Source: Candolleomyces eurysporus (Eukaryota > Basidiomycota > Agaricomycetes > Agaricales > Psathyrellaceae). From it: DNA of 30,505 bases. A model generated the notes under the pieces. It had not been told where the DNA came from and made no database searches. It saw only the letters and a list, made by a program, of their open reading frames with translations. Both the position numbers and the translations under genes were made by a program. This document shows, piece by piece, positions 21,577 through 30,505 of the stretch (the first letter of the stretch is position 1; every line of letters starts with the position of its first letter). The stretch spans positions 1 through 30,505 of the forward strand of contig JANBPK010001128.1 in NCBI GenBank assembly GCA_027579435.1, read 5' to 3'.

Positions 21577-23313
21577 ATGTCTCTTCTTCCACAATTCTGG
21601 TCGTTCCCCTTGATCGACTATCTCGCCCAGTTCGCTGAAATCCCATACAATCACAACGACTCCTCATGGACCTACAAATTTGACTATAGACAATTACCAA
21701 GGGTTTATGAGAAATTACTGGCTGATTCAGTGGCATGCATATTCCTCTCGGTTATGACAGGTTTAGCTCTCTTTATGAGTCTGGTTGTTCACCCTTCCCT
21801 GANCCCCCGCCCCCCTCCCCCCTCTAGGGATTCTCGCAGGAACGTCAATCATGCTCATTAGATTGATTGCTCGACAGAATCAAATCTGTCGAAATCTTCC
21901 TCCCGTGAAACACAGAACGAGCACTTATGCTGCCGGAGGCCTCGTCTTGTTCCTGCTGTTCGCTGTTGGAACCATCATCTACTGCGCAAAGGTTCTCTTG
22001 TCCTGGAAGGAGCTGTTGTGCTTTATTACGTCTGCCGAGACGAACGCCGACGGTTTTCTTGTCAAGGCTACTGGCTGCAACGGGAAGCCTATCTTCTCCC
22101 AGATACAGCGAGGGCTAACGCTCTCCTCGTCCGGAATGCGGTATGGCGATACACTGGACTATGCATTGTCTTTTGCATTTGGGACTATAGCTCAGCTTGT
22201 ANTTTTTTATTGCAGATGGCCTTTTGGTAAGTCTTCTTCTTCATTGCCATTACCGCCTAGAGGATGACTTCCTGTCTTTCCTATGATTTAGGTGTACCGA
22301 TGTTATCTCATCTTCATTGATAGACGAGCAGTCTATATACCCGTTATAACTGTTTACGCCATCTGCGTCAGTGAGTATGAATCACATTATCACAGGTGGA
22401 CATATATTCAACTATCTTAGTAATCTCAATGCTAGAGGTGTATCCTACTCTCCGACTCCGGGGTAATTCCCTTGCTCAGGTTGAATCAGAGTCGACAGTG
22501 GGACAGTGGATCCTGAAACTCGTGACACAGGGTATTCTGGTGGTTTTATGGTTCGCCATATCTCTCGCTACGAACGTTCTAGTCACCACCTTCATCCTTT
22601 TCCATATTTTACGTCGACTGTCCCTCGCTGCTTGTCCCACTGGCGTCACGTAGGTTGAATTCAACTTTGGGGGCCAGCTCACTGAGTCAACTTACGGAAT
22701 ATTCAGGCAGCCGCTCGACAGCGCTGGGCCAGTCCCGAAAGACTGCGGTGGAGGTGTTGCAGGAGAAGGAGATGGAGGAGTCAGACAACGCTCGGCGATG
22801 CCAACATGGACTCTTCAATTCTGGCGCAAATGCAGAATTGACTACAAGTGGCATTGGCAACCGTTGTACACCCGAGTCGTTGTCATACTTATTGAAGCTG
22901 CCTTACCCCCCACATTGTGTGGCATCGCTGCGGTGCTCGCTATGTACCTTCGGGTGTCGGGCCCAAATCATCCGGTGGTGTTTCGTCTTTTCTCGACGCT
23001 TTGGCTCGGGACTAGCGTACGTCGTTTTTCATGTTCTTGCACCTATACGACCGGTACTGATCTCTTTTATGTTTATATTATGAAGGTCTTGGCCCCGCAA
23101 CTTATCGCGATTCACGTATTACGGAGGAGAGAACACTCGATGCTCGAAGTTGCATCATTGAATCGTGGCGTGGGGACCAAGGAGAGACCTCAGCTGGAGC
23201 CTATCGTGTTCAGAGATCGACATGACATTGAGGCACGAACAACAGACGAAGAGGAGTTTACCATCAATATCGGATCTCTGGCCTTGTCCAGGCGAGGGAG
23301 AGAGCATCTTTGA
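21577..23313 (+). CDS. Polytopic (about 7-TM) membrane protein of unknown function (6 exons, 475 aa)
   Basis: Exons are 21577-21760, 21828-22226, 22292-22370, 22421-22649, 22707-23016 and 23086-23313; introns are 50-69 bp. Deleting the N at 22202 gives a continuous frame reading AQLVFFIADGLLVYRCYLIF, a motif common in fungal seven-pass membrane proteins of unknown role. Hydrophobic stretches include ACIFLSVMTGILAGTSIML, AGGLVLFLLFAVGTIIY, AQLVFFIADGLLVYRCYLIF, YIPVITVYAICVIISM, ILVVLWFAISLATNVLVTTF and VVILIEAALPPTLCGIAAVL. The C-terminal tail is charged and cytosolic-looking. A second N (21803) falls in intron 1. The last intron is 69 bp with no stop, so it could be retained in frame. It is not a recognised GPCR or transporter. 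The gene sits, in opposite orientation, between two NLR fragments. Confidence 0.8.
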
Positions 23314-23500
23314 ATGAAAAGAGTCAAGGTGAGAGGGCTTCGCTGTGGAAATGACGGAGAGCTAAGACCGCAGTGAGGAAACACATTTGATTTGTCCATC
23401 GTCCGTGTGTATCAATATAGTCAAACTGTTTTACCTTGTGCATACGTCGCGAAAAATACATCATTTTTCGGCTTTCTAATGTGTTGAAACATGTGGTCGT

Positions 23501-23800
23501 TCACCAGTTACCCCAGTGAGGTCTGTCCCAGACATGGATGTCGCCTCTGAAGCCCCGCATCAATTTGGCGAGCACCAGGCTTGAGCCCTGCGTCAACAGT
23601 TCTGCTTGGCGATCTTCACCTTCGCACTCATCGAGGCCGTCGATGAGAATGGTGTGCGGAAGAGTTGCAAGGTCTAGTCGTGCGCGTTCCCGAAAGTACT
23701 TCATCGGCAGACTGTCCATTTGGGTTCGCAGTGATCTCTTGAAGATGATGGGATCTTGTGCGACCACTGTGCTGATACATTGCTTGAGGCCGGGGTTACA
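23501..23800 (-). pseudogene. NACHT domain fragment with Walker B
   Basis: The minus strand reads CISTVVAQDPIIFKRSLRTQ, then LPHTILIDGLDECEGEDRQA, a clear NACHT Walker B strand (hydrophobic run, then D-G-L-D-E). The match stops at AELL (near 23594), after which the frame wanders to a stop at 23501. No Walker A or N-terminal part is visible. It begins about 50 bp past the GCP2 stop on the same strand. It looks like the upstream partner of the relic at 18895-20184. Confidence 0.75.
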
Positions 23801-23846
23801 TACTCAATAAATACAGCAAGTCATTCTTCGCTAACTGTCCGAAGCT

Positions 23847-26800
23847 TCACCCGGTGAACCCTGCTTTGACGCTGTTCAGCCTAACAACGAGAGGAAGCAG
23901 TGACACGTTCTCGCTGCTCGCATAGAATTGGACGCAATCCAGATGGACCTGCGGATTGGACGAGTCAGTCACAAGCAGGTCGATTGAAGGATTGATAATA
24001 AACCAACCTGGAACCAATGATTAAAATTTGTCTCAAACTTGCCCAAAATATCCCATCTCTTCGTCATCCCAGTATCCCCACCGCTGTCCTCTGCCGCATT
24101 AATAGCAGAATTGGCCGATTTCGTGAATGACGCGGTGTACAAAGCGAATGTTGAGCATGTCACGATCAACCTCGAATACGCCTGCACGCCCCCCCAAACA
24201 AATCAGCCATTCCGCGAGGGATGAAGCGACGGGTAAACCTCGACTCACCTTGAGGAGCTTCGAGCTCGTCAACATACACTCCTTCAAACACGTATCCAAA
24301 AAATCCACATGGTCCCTCAACAACTGATCCACCGTGCTGACTTTCTCCAGCTTGGCTTCCAAGCTCCTCCAGTTGGGCTCTAGAACCTCGAACGTCGCAA
24401 ACGCCAAAATCTGCTGACAGAAAGCCAGCATCCTCGCCCTCAACAAACACACTCTAAGTCTCCATTTCTCGAAATCGGGGTGATGCGACATGCGTTTGCG
24501 CCAGGGTATAGTGGTCTGTTCGATCCACATTGTCGAGAGGGACTGTTCGACGTGTTTGAGGTGGAGGAGGAAGCGGAAGAGAAGCTGGTACCGCAGAATC
24601 GTTTTCCGCGAAATGACGAGACTAAGCGGGAACTTGACGGTGTAGTCGAGAGTGAGAGCGTCGATGGCGAGCATCGCTTTCTTGTTCGCGTCTTCTTTTT
24701 CTCGCTCTTTTTTGCCACCAGCCTGTTGGTGGTGGTGGTCATCGAGCCCGGCCCCGGTTTTTCCATCTTCGCCGTCGATGGCACCACTGACGTTGACGAC
24801 TTTGAGGAGGAAGTCGTAGAGGCCCGTGTCCGCCATGGTGACTTTCACGTCTTCCTTGTATAGTGCGTCTTCTCCCCGGGCATCGTTGCTCAACGCCAGG
24901 TCTAGTAGGCTCTGAAGTTTGACAATCGACGCTGAACGGAATGCTTTCCGGAGTTCGGTAGACGATAGATCGAGGAGGTGGGTCAGGAAAGATGCTTGGG
25001 AGAGGAAGAAGTATCGCTTGAGGGATCGTAGCCTGGGGATCAACTGCTGGTCTTTCAATAAAAGGTTCAGGAGTGTGGAATTGGCATAAGAGTACGCCTG
25101 TTCCAAGAACGTGTAGAAACTACGGGAAAGGGTGAGTTCAAGGAAGTCTAGGCAGCAAAAGTGACACCTACTTTTCTTCATCCATGAAAATATCGTCGTC
25201 CTGCTTCTGCTTCCCTTCGCCCTCGAGTTCAATGCCACATTCACGGATGACATTGAGGTACTTTCCGGCTAGAAGAATCTTGTGCTTCCATCCTTCCAGT
25301 AGCGGTGGTATGCAGGCTCCTCCGGGCAGTCGACCACCTGCGGATCTTGGTGGGGGTACACCTGCCAGATGCCTCTTTGACCCACTCGATGTCGACCCAT
25401 CTCGAAGCTAGGAACGTACATAAAGTCAACACCACCCTCAAGATGCCAATGCAGGATACAAAACGCACCGTGTACCTCCGTTCCCAATAGTCATCCGTAT
25501 AATCATCCTCCAGTATTCCTCTATTAATAAACTTGCTCTCCTTGACAAGTAGCTCCTCATACGGATCCACCAACTTGCCCGTCGTCACCCACCGCCTGAG
25601 CATCTCGACATACGGTTTCCCCGCCGCTCTGAGGAGGGTTTTGTAGATGGTGTGCGCTGTGGGGTCCCCAGCCATGTTCTGCATCCGGTCGTATATGATC
25701 GTGAGCACCTCCCCTCCTTTGATGTATATGCTGCTGGACGAGTNCCCCTGCCCCCGCTCCGGACGAGAATTCCGACAACACGGCCTTGAGCCTCGCCCCA
25801 CCCAGTCCGAGGGCTTCGTTCCTCGCCCTCTCCTCCTCGTCGGTTTCGTCATCGTCGTCGTCGCCCCCTTCGTCTTCTGAAAGCAGGGAGTTGGATGATC
25901 CGGTATCGTCGAGTTCCAGGATGAGGTGGTATATCAGCGAAAGGGTATGAATGGTCGGATGGACGTAGAACCACAGTTTTTGTAGAGAGAAAGCGGGCTG
26001 GGTGGTGAAGGCGTGTTCGAGCTGGCTGAGGAGGGTTTGGTAGTCTTTGAGCATGTCTCGTATGGCGGCGCAGAGCGCATGGTTGACGAGGCCGTAATCG
26101 AGGTGACTCCGATGTTCGACAAACGCGTAGATCGCGGTGTAATAGGTGCCCAGAGGCAGGATTCTTTCGACCAGGTCGCGTAAAGATGAATCTGTGAATG
26201 AAGACACGTTACTCGTTGGCGATTTGGACGGAATGGATAGGTAGTGGCGTACCTAACGATGGTGATACCACAAACTGGATGCCCCGCAAGGGATCGTCGT
26301 CCTCTGGAGAGTAATCTGGGTGGTGCGTGATATGTTCGCCTTCAATTCCCTACCCAATTCGACGTGTATTCAACAACAAGAACCCAAGGTGTACGGCCCC
26401 GGAACTTACCATCAACACGAAAAGCAGGTCTTCCAGGATCATAGCTTCCTGGATCTCCAACGGCACGCTTTCCAGAGGCTCTTGCTTCGCCTTTCCCTTC
26501 CCGTTCGATATCGGCTGCCCCTGGGTCCCTCGAGGCTGTTGCTGCTCTCGGTTTGCGTGACTGCTCCGATGACCACTTGGCTGCCCATAGCTGCTTGCGA
26601 TACCACCAGACACCACCCGCGAGTTCAACGGCGCACGAACGAACGAAGCTTCTGCGATAAAAGACGATTCGTTTCCCGGACCTAATTCACAAAATTTGGG
26701 CCTCAATGTCTATCCAAGACTTGATTTCCCATAGCTACACACCGTCGAACCCAGCATCGTCATCCACATCGTTATGGTGCGATGAAAGCCTGTTCCTGCG

Positions 26801-26902
26801 AACAGAAGCAATAGTCCCGGCGATCTTGGTATATTCCCTCGTCGACAGGCCTATAGCCTTCTTCCTATGACCCGGCCGTGCCCTGGGAGTATAAGGGTCC
26901 AT
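23847..26902 (-). CDS. Gamma-tubulin complex component 2 (GCP2/Spc97/Alp4), 8 exons, 877 aa
   Basis: Exons in reading order are 26902-26743, 26681-26410, 26349-26253, 26191-25469, 25407-25172, 25119-24249, 24181-24008 and 23948-23847. Introns are 52-67 bp and every junction keeps phase. The N at 25744 must be dropped for exon 4 to stay open (GAGDSSSSIYIKGG). Family landmarks include VPLEIQEAMILEDLLFVLMG, WVTTGKLVDPYEELLVKESK, DDYTDDYWERRYT, HKILLAGKYLNVIRECG, TLDYTVKFPLSLVISRKTIL, LRARMLAFCQQILAFATFEV and HVDFLDTCLKECML. They cover GRIP1 and the gamma-tubulin-binding GRIP2, and match GCP2 rather than GCP3. With GCP3 it holds gamma-tubulin in the small complex that nucleates microtubules at spindle pole bodies. 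The start was chosen because exon 1 (MDPYTPRARP) splices in phase; later starts lack a good ATG. Acidic (EDEGGDDDDD) and Lys/Glu-rich inserts are lineage additions. Confidence 0.93.
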
Positions 26903-27425
26903 AGATATGGTTTGTAGAGGAAGTAGGTAAGGGAATAAAGGCCCTTGGTATGAGGTTGCAAGAAACCGCGAGACGCGTCGATATTGTTGATCGCGTTGGC
27001 CCCTTTCGGAAAGTGAAACGGAGACTGAAAGCATTCGGTGACAAAGGCTGGGTGGTACACCATCATGATTATGTCTTTTCGAGATTGCGACAATGGCTCG
27101 GGATCCCAGGGACCGTTCAAAATAATCTCATGCCCAAAAGTGCGTTTCAATAAACCCATTATTGCGTCGTTCGCCACACTTTCCCCTTCTTGCTGTTGAC
27201 AACACAAGGCCCACGCCACGGTTGAAAAACAAAGAAACGAGTGGCACCTGTGGTCCGAGGACCATATATATATGTCTCTACTCCCCCGCGGTTTTATCCA
27301 ACTGCCACTTTGACTCCCATTTCTTCTTGCAAGCGAGAAAGACATCGTCGTACGAACCCTTTCATATATTCCTTCATGATAATAACTAACCATCGCTGAC
27401 AGGATCCAATCGACAAATCTTTGCC
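26903..27425. promoter_or_regulatory. Divergent promoter region of GCP2 and the F-box gene
   Basis: These 523 bp lie between two start codons on opposite strands. A TATATATA stretch at 27265-27272 is about 155 bp upstream of the F-box start. I see no clear TATA box for the GCP2 side. A long minus frame over 26851-27393 has no support as a gene. Confidence 0.5.
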
Positions 27426-29103
27426 ATGGCTACGCCAACCCGTATCAAGCCTTACTGCAAAATCCTCTCCCCAATTGCACGACTGCCCCCGGAACTATTG
27501 TCCACCATCTTCGAACTGCATCTCGAATCAACTTGCAGCGGTGTACTGAATGCAGAGGCGATGATTCCCAGCCACGTCTGCCAGCGCTGGCGACAAGTTG
27601 CCATTGATTGTGCCCAGCTGTGGTCTACAATCGAGCTTGGCACAAACCCGGAGAAGAAAATCGACCCCTCGATCTCTTTTTGGCGGGAATCGATAGTGGG
27701 ACGGTCCAAAGGCGTTCCGCTCTCCATTCATCTCCGTATCCACTACCCTCTGTTTTGGATAAGGACTGTCGACATCATTAAAGAATTGATGCCTCGAGTG
27801 AAAAGCTTAGAGGTGTCGGGCCATTGTGCGGGTTATCTCCTACACGATCTTCCGGCTTATGCTCCGATGCTTGAATCGTTTACGATCGGGAAGGATACTG
27901 TTGACATATCGAGGGATGTCTTCGACGGTGGAGCCCCTCGCCTACAGTGCCTTTACCTGGTCTCCAAATACTCCCCAATGTGCATTTCTATCCTCCGTAG
28001 CGAGACCCTCTCAGAACTCACGCTGGAGGTCGAGCGCCTTGACTGGAACGTGTTCCATAAGGGATTACAAGGGCCGAAGAAATCTCTGNAAAAAGCTGTC
28101 TGTAAACGCGTTTTTCATTCTGCTTCGTCGAATCCCCCTCCTCCCGCTGGAGTTTACGCAACTGAACACCCTATCGATTCGTGGCTACGATCCGGATATT
28201 TTCAAACTCATCGAGTCTATCCGGATACCCATGACAACGCGAGTCGAAGTGGCTGTTTGGGATAATCCGAGGCCTTTTCACTTACAACAATTTGGCTTTG
28301 ACTACGCTTTTAAAGCAATCTCGACATGCCGCTCAGTAGATCTCGAACCTCTCTCCCTCGTGCTCTCCAGAGGAGAACCCTACCTTGATTCCACGGCGAC
28401 CACTCTGTTTCGCCTCTGCGCATGGCCTTCTTCCTGTCTTCCTCACGGCCTCATGCCCTCCGAGACTTGCTTGATATCCGTCGCATCTATCGCTGACAAT
28501 AAGAGGGATAAAATATACGATCACCCCGGTCCACCTTTCTCGATTACCACCGGTGGGTCACTCCCACTCCCGGGTCTGTCGTTGGCGCATTTGGAATCCA
28601 TGTATTTGCAACATACGCAGGGTACGGGGTATATACCCTTAGCTAACAACTTTTGGGAGGATCTTTCGCGGCTCCCCAATCTTTCGGCTCTCTCTGTCCG
28701 CACGTACGACGTGAGCTCCTTGCTTAAACAGTTGAAAGCGGACTCTTTGTATCTCGAGAAGGTCGTTGGTCCTCAAAGCTCTTCTGCCGGAAACCCTCCT
28801 TCGGCTTCGGACCAACAACCTCAGTATCGTCGTCGTTTCCGATCTCTCAAGAGTTTGTGTTTCGACGGTCGCGACTTTGATCCCAGCTACTCATGGTGCG
28901 ACTTCACATCTGAATCGTTCTTTGAAACCTTGAGGAAGAATGCCAGACTGCGACATCGCCTGGGATCAGATCGCGCGCTGAGGGTGCTGAGTTTTCTTGA
29001 ATGGGAGTGTGTACCTAAAGGGTGGAGTGAGGAGTTTTCGCAGTTTGTTTCGGACATCGAGAGCTACGGGGTGACTCTGCGCTTTGAGCCAGAAGGCCAA
29101 TAG
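27426..29103 (+). CDS. F-box protein with leucine-rich C-terminal region (single exon, 558 aa)
   Basis: The start is MATPTRIKPYCKILSPIARL, followed by an F-box helix set (LPPELLSTIFELHLES, then VCQRWRQVAIDCAQLW; about residues 16-62). The remainder is an irregular leucine-rich solenoid (for example VKSLEVSGH, LESFTIGK, LQCLYLV, LSELTLEVE, LNTLSIRGYD, LESMYLQHT, LSALSVRTYD, LKSLCFDG). That is the common layout of mushroom F-box/LRR proteins, which present substrates to SCF ubiquitin ligases. The frame is open only if the N at 28089 is ignored: before it the reading is GPKKSL, after it KKLSVNAFFILLRRIP. I treat the gene as intact and the N as an assembly scar. The decayed paralogue at 14045-15350 is on the other strand. 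Substrate and regulation are unknown. Confidence 0.85.
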
Positions 29104-29754
29104 GTTTGTGCCAGGTGACGGGAGGTTTGAACACTTTCTCAAAATTGACGGACTCAGGGCGACGCTAGTCCGTTCAATATAGTTATTGGCAGACTCTAGC
29201 ATTATGTAGCCCACGTTCTTTACTGTGGATGCGGATCCTTTTAAGGCGTTCCGGATCTCGACGCCAGCAGAAGTTTATCGAGCTATATGGTTTCTTTGAC
29301 GGGCTAGCCAATTGAATAAAATGTGGTGAGACTGGATTTCTAGATTTACCATTATTCGAAAGAACGATTCAAGGATCAAGTATTTTTTGCATCGTACTTA
29401 AGACACACGGAAACTAGCTTTATATGTCCAGACCATCTTTAATGCATGCATACTGCGAGTAAAATAGCAAGGTTATTGTCTGACCAATACAACGGAAAGT
29501 GCGCGATAAATTCCGAATATATGTTAAATTCAAGAAAGAAAAATGTCAATGAATTTGAGCCTGATGATAAGTTCAACAATACAACGGGTTCGTGAGCTGT
29601 CCAAGCTTAGATATCCGTGAGGGAAAGACATCTATCAAAGGACAAATATACGGCTTTGACAGGCTATGGACGTAGAATGTTCACTATTTAGTTCAAGTAA
29701 TCTGCCAGGGGAGAAGGGATACTTACCAAGATTAGCAAAACGAGTCATCATCGA
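29104..29754. other. Intergenic between converging genes
   Basis: A/T-rich, no supported frame. It holds the 3' ends of the F-box gene (plus) and the TPR gene (minus). A GTAAGT donor-like site on the minus strand at about 29726-29721 lies after the TPR stop, so an alternative splice extending that protein is possible. Confidence 0.45.
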
Positions 29755-30504
29755 TCATCCCTCATCAAGCTCGCCCTCCAAAGCTGCCGCTTCTTCAATG
29801 TCGCATTGATCTCCGGTAGCTTCTATACGTTTCCGAAGGAGAGACACCAACTCTCCGACAGCAATCTGCCTGTATTGATGTCCAGGTGGAACAAACTCCA
29901 GAAACTCTCGACGCAGCGAGATCGTTTCGCTGAGGAGATCTAAACTCCCATCGTGCTTGAAGAGCGCTTCGAGGGCATTGCCAAGGGTATTAACCGACAA
30001 CCAGCGGTCAGGGTGAGGCGCCTCCCTCAGTCCAAGCGCTTCGCGTGCTTTCGAGATCGCCTCTTCAATGTCCTCAATGGCGCGATTCTTCTCGAAGCGG
30101 GCTATGAGGCACTGGGAGAGGCCGTCGAGAGATGCGGGACGATTTGGATGGGATACTGGGCTCAATTCAAGTCCTTCGCGACTTAGTACGATTGCTTCCT
30201 CGATATCCGGCGTCTTGCAATGTCGTTCAAAGCTGTATTTGAGGCACAGGGCGAGGTTCTCGAGTGGCATGTGGCGGTCCGGGTGAGGTGTCGGCCTTAA
30301 CTCGAGTGCTTCGCGATTCCTTGTAATTGCCTCCTCGAGATCGTCGGGTTCGCCGTGTATCTCGAAGCGGGATCCTAGAGAAAGAGCGAGGTTGAGGAGT
30401 GACGAGAAGCGATCGGGGTGAGGCCCCGGTCGCAGTTCGAGTGCTTCACGGTTGTTTGAAATTCCTTGCTCGAGGTCGGCGGGGTCAAAAAAATTCCTTG
30501 AATC
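29755..30504 (-). CDS. TPR-like repeat protein with 45-residue repeats, 5' end outside the window
   Basis: The minus frame is open from the right edge to a TGA at 29757-29755 and gives about 249 residues. It consists of five tandem units of 45 residues with the core DLEEAI..REALELRP.PHPDR...L.NLA..L..RFE..G; the units weaken toward the C-terminus (LLSETISLRREFLEF). These are helix-turn-helix TPR-like repeats with a longer spacing than the classical 34. In Agaricomycetes such arrays often sit beside CHAT or NTPase domains in large, fast-evolving proteins; no such domain is visible here. The protein ends in an acidic ELDEG. A methionine at 30270 is internal to the repeats and is not the start. 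The role, probably a protein-interaction scaffold, is inferred. Confidence 0.85.
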   Translation of the reverse strand, partial: DSRNFFDPADLEQGISNNREALELRPGPHPDRFSSLLNLALSLGSRFEIHGEPDDLEEAITRNREALELRPTPHPDRHMPLENLALCLKYSFERHCKTPDIEEAIVLSREGLELSPVSHPNRPASLDGLSQCLIARFEKNRAIEDIEEAISKAREALGLREAPHPDRWLSVNTLGNALEALFKHDGSLDLLSETISLRREFLEFVPPGHQYRQIAVGELVSLLRKRIEATGDQCDIEEAAALEGELDEG

Positions 30505-30505
30505 G

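Noticed and set aside
24480..24863. Plus-strand frame of 127 residues
   Set aside because: It is the shadow of GCP2 exon 6, whose minus-strand reading matches the family throughout.
26851..27393. Minus-strand frame of 180 residues upstream of GCP2
   Set aside because: It overlaps GCP2 exon 1 in another frame and spans the divergent promoter; no recognised motif.
1..30505. tRNA, rRNA or CRISPR features
   Set aside because: I looked for tRNA T-loop and clover-leaf patterns and for spaced short repeats and found none that hold up; the ACTCACAAGT array has no spacers.

Overview
The window reads as nuclear DNA of a mushroom-forming basidiomycete (Agaricomycetes). The genes are cut by many short introns of about 50-130 bp with GT-AG ends. 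Recognisable families include a class I hydrophobin, leucine-rich F-box proteins, NACHT-type NLR remnants, a TPR protein with 45-residue repeats, and a basidiomycete-type hAT transposase relic. There are no operons, ribosome binding sites or prokaryotic features.

Layout. (1) Positions 1-982 hold the 3' part of an unrecognised gene. (2) Positions about 1,000-13,000 form a gene-free, repeat-dense island with few CpGs. It contains a non-autonomous hAT element with a small MITE nested in it (3340-4435), a dead hAT transposase gene (4440-7367), an element bounded by CCGAGGC inverted repeats with a duplicated right end (7941-8720), and a 2.4 kb block of a long repeat arranged X-Y-X'-Y' (9040-11477). 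(3) Positions 13,000-18,600 hold a hydrophobin (3 exons), a decayed F-box gene on the minus strand, a Cue1-like ER membrane gene with a CUE domain (6 exons), and a stand-alone indole-3-glycerol-phosphate synthase (3 exons). (4) Positions 18,790-23,800 hold minus-strand pieces of NACHT/NLR genes in a partly duplicated arrangement. A plus-strand polytopic membrane protein gene of 6 exons sits between the pieces. (5) Positions 23,847-30,505 hold the gamma-tubulin complex gene GCP2/Spc97/Alp4 (8 exons, minus), an intact F-box paralogue (plus, divergent from GCP2), and the 3' part of a TPR-repeat gene (minus, running off the right edge).

The genes do not form an evident pathway or cluster. Three are housekeeping (GCP2 in microtubule nucleation, Cue1-like in ER-associated degradation, IGPS in tryptophan synthesis). 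The rest belong to families that expand and decay quickly in mushrooms. Exon boundaries given here were worked out by hand from splice signals, reading phase and family similarity.

The main results are four. Six single N characters each touch a homopolymer run, and deleting the N restores the frame in all three coding cases. Two NLR fragments break at the same codon, next to a direct repeat. The X-Y-X'-Y' repeat has an unusual architecture. The IGPS gene lacks the usual fungal fusion partners. I saw nothing that I can defend as a wholly new biological system.
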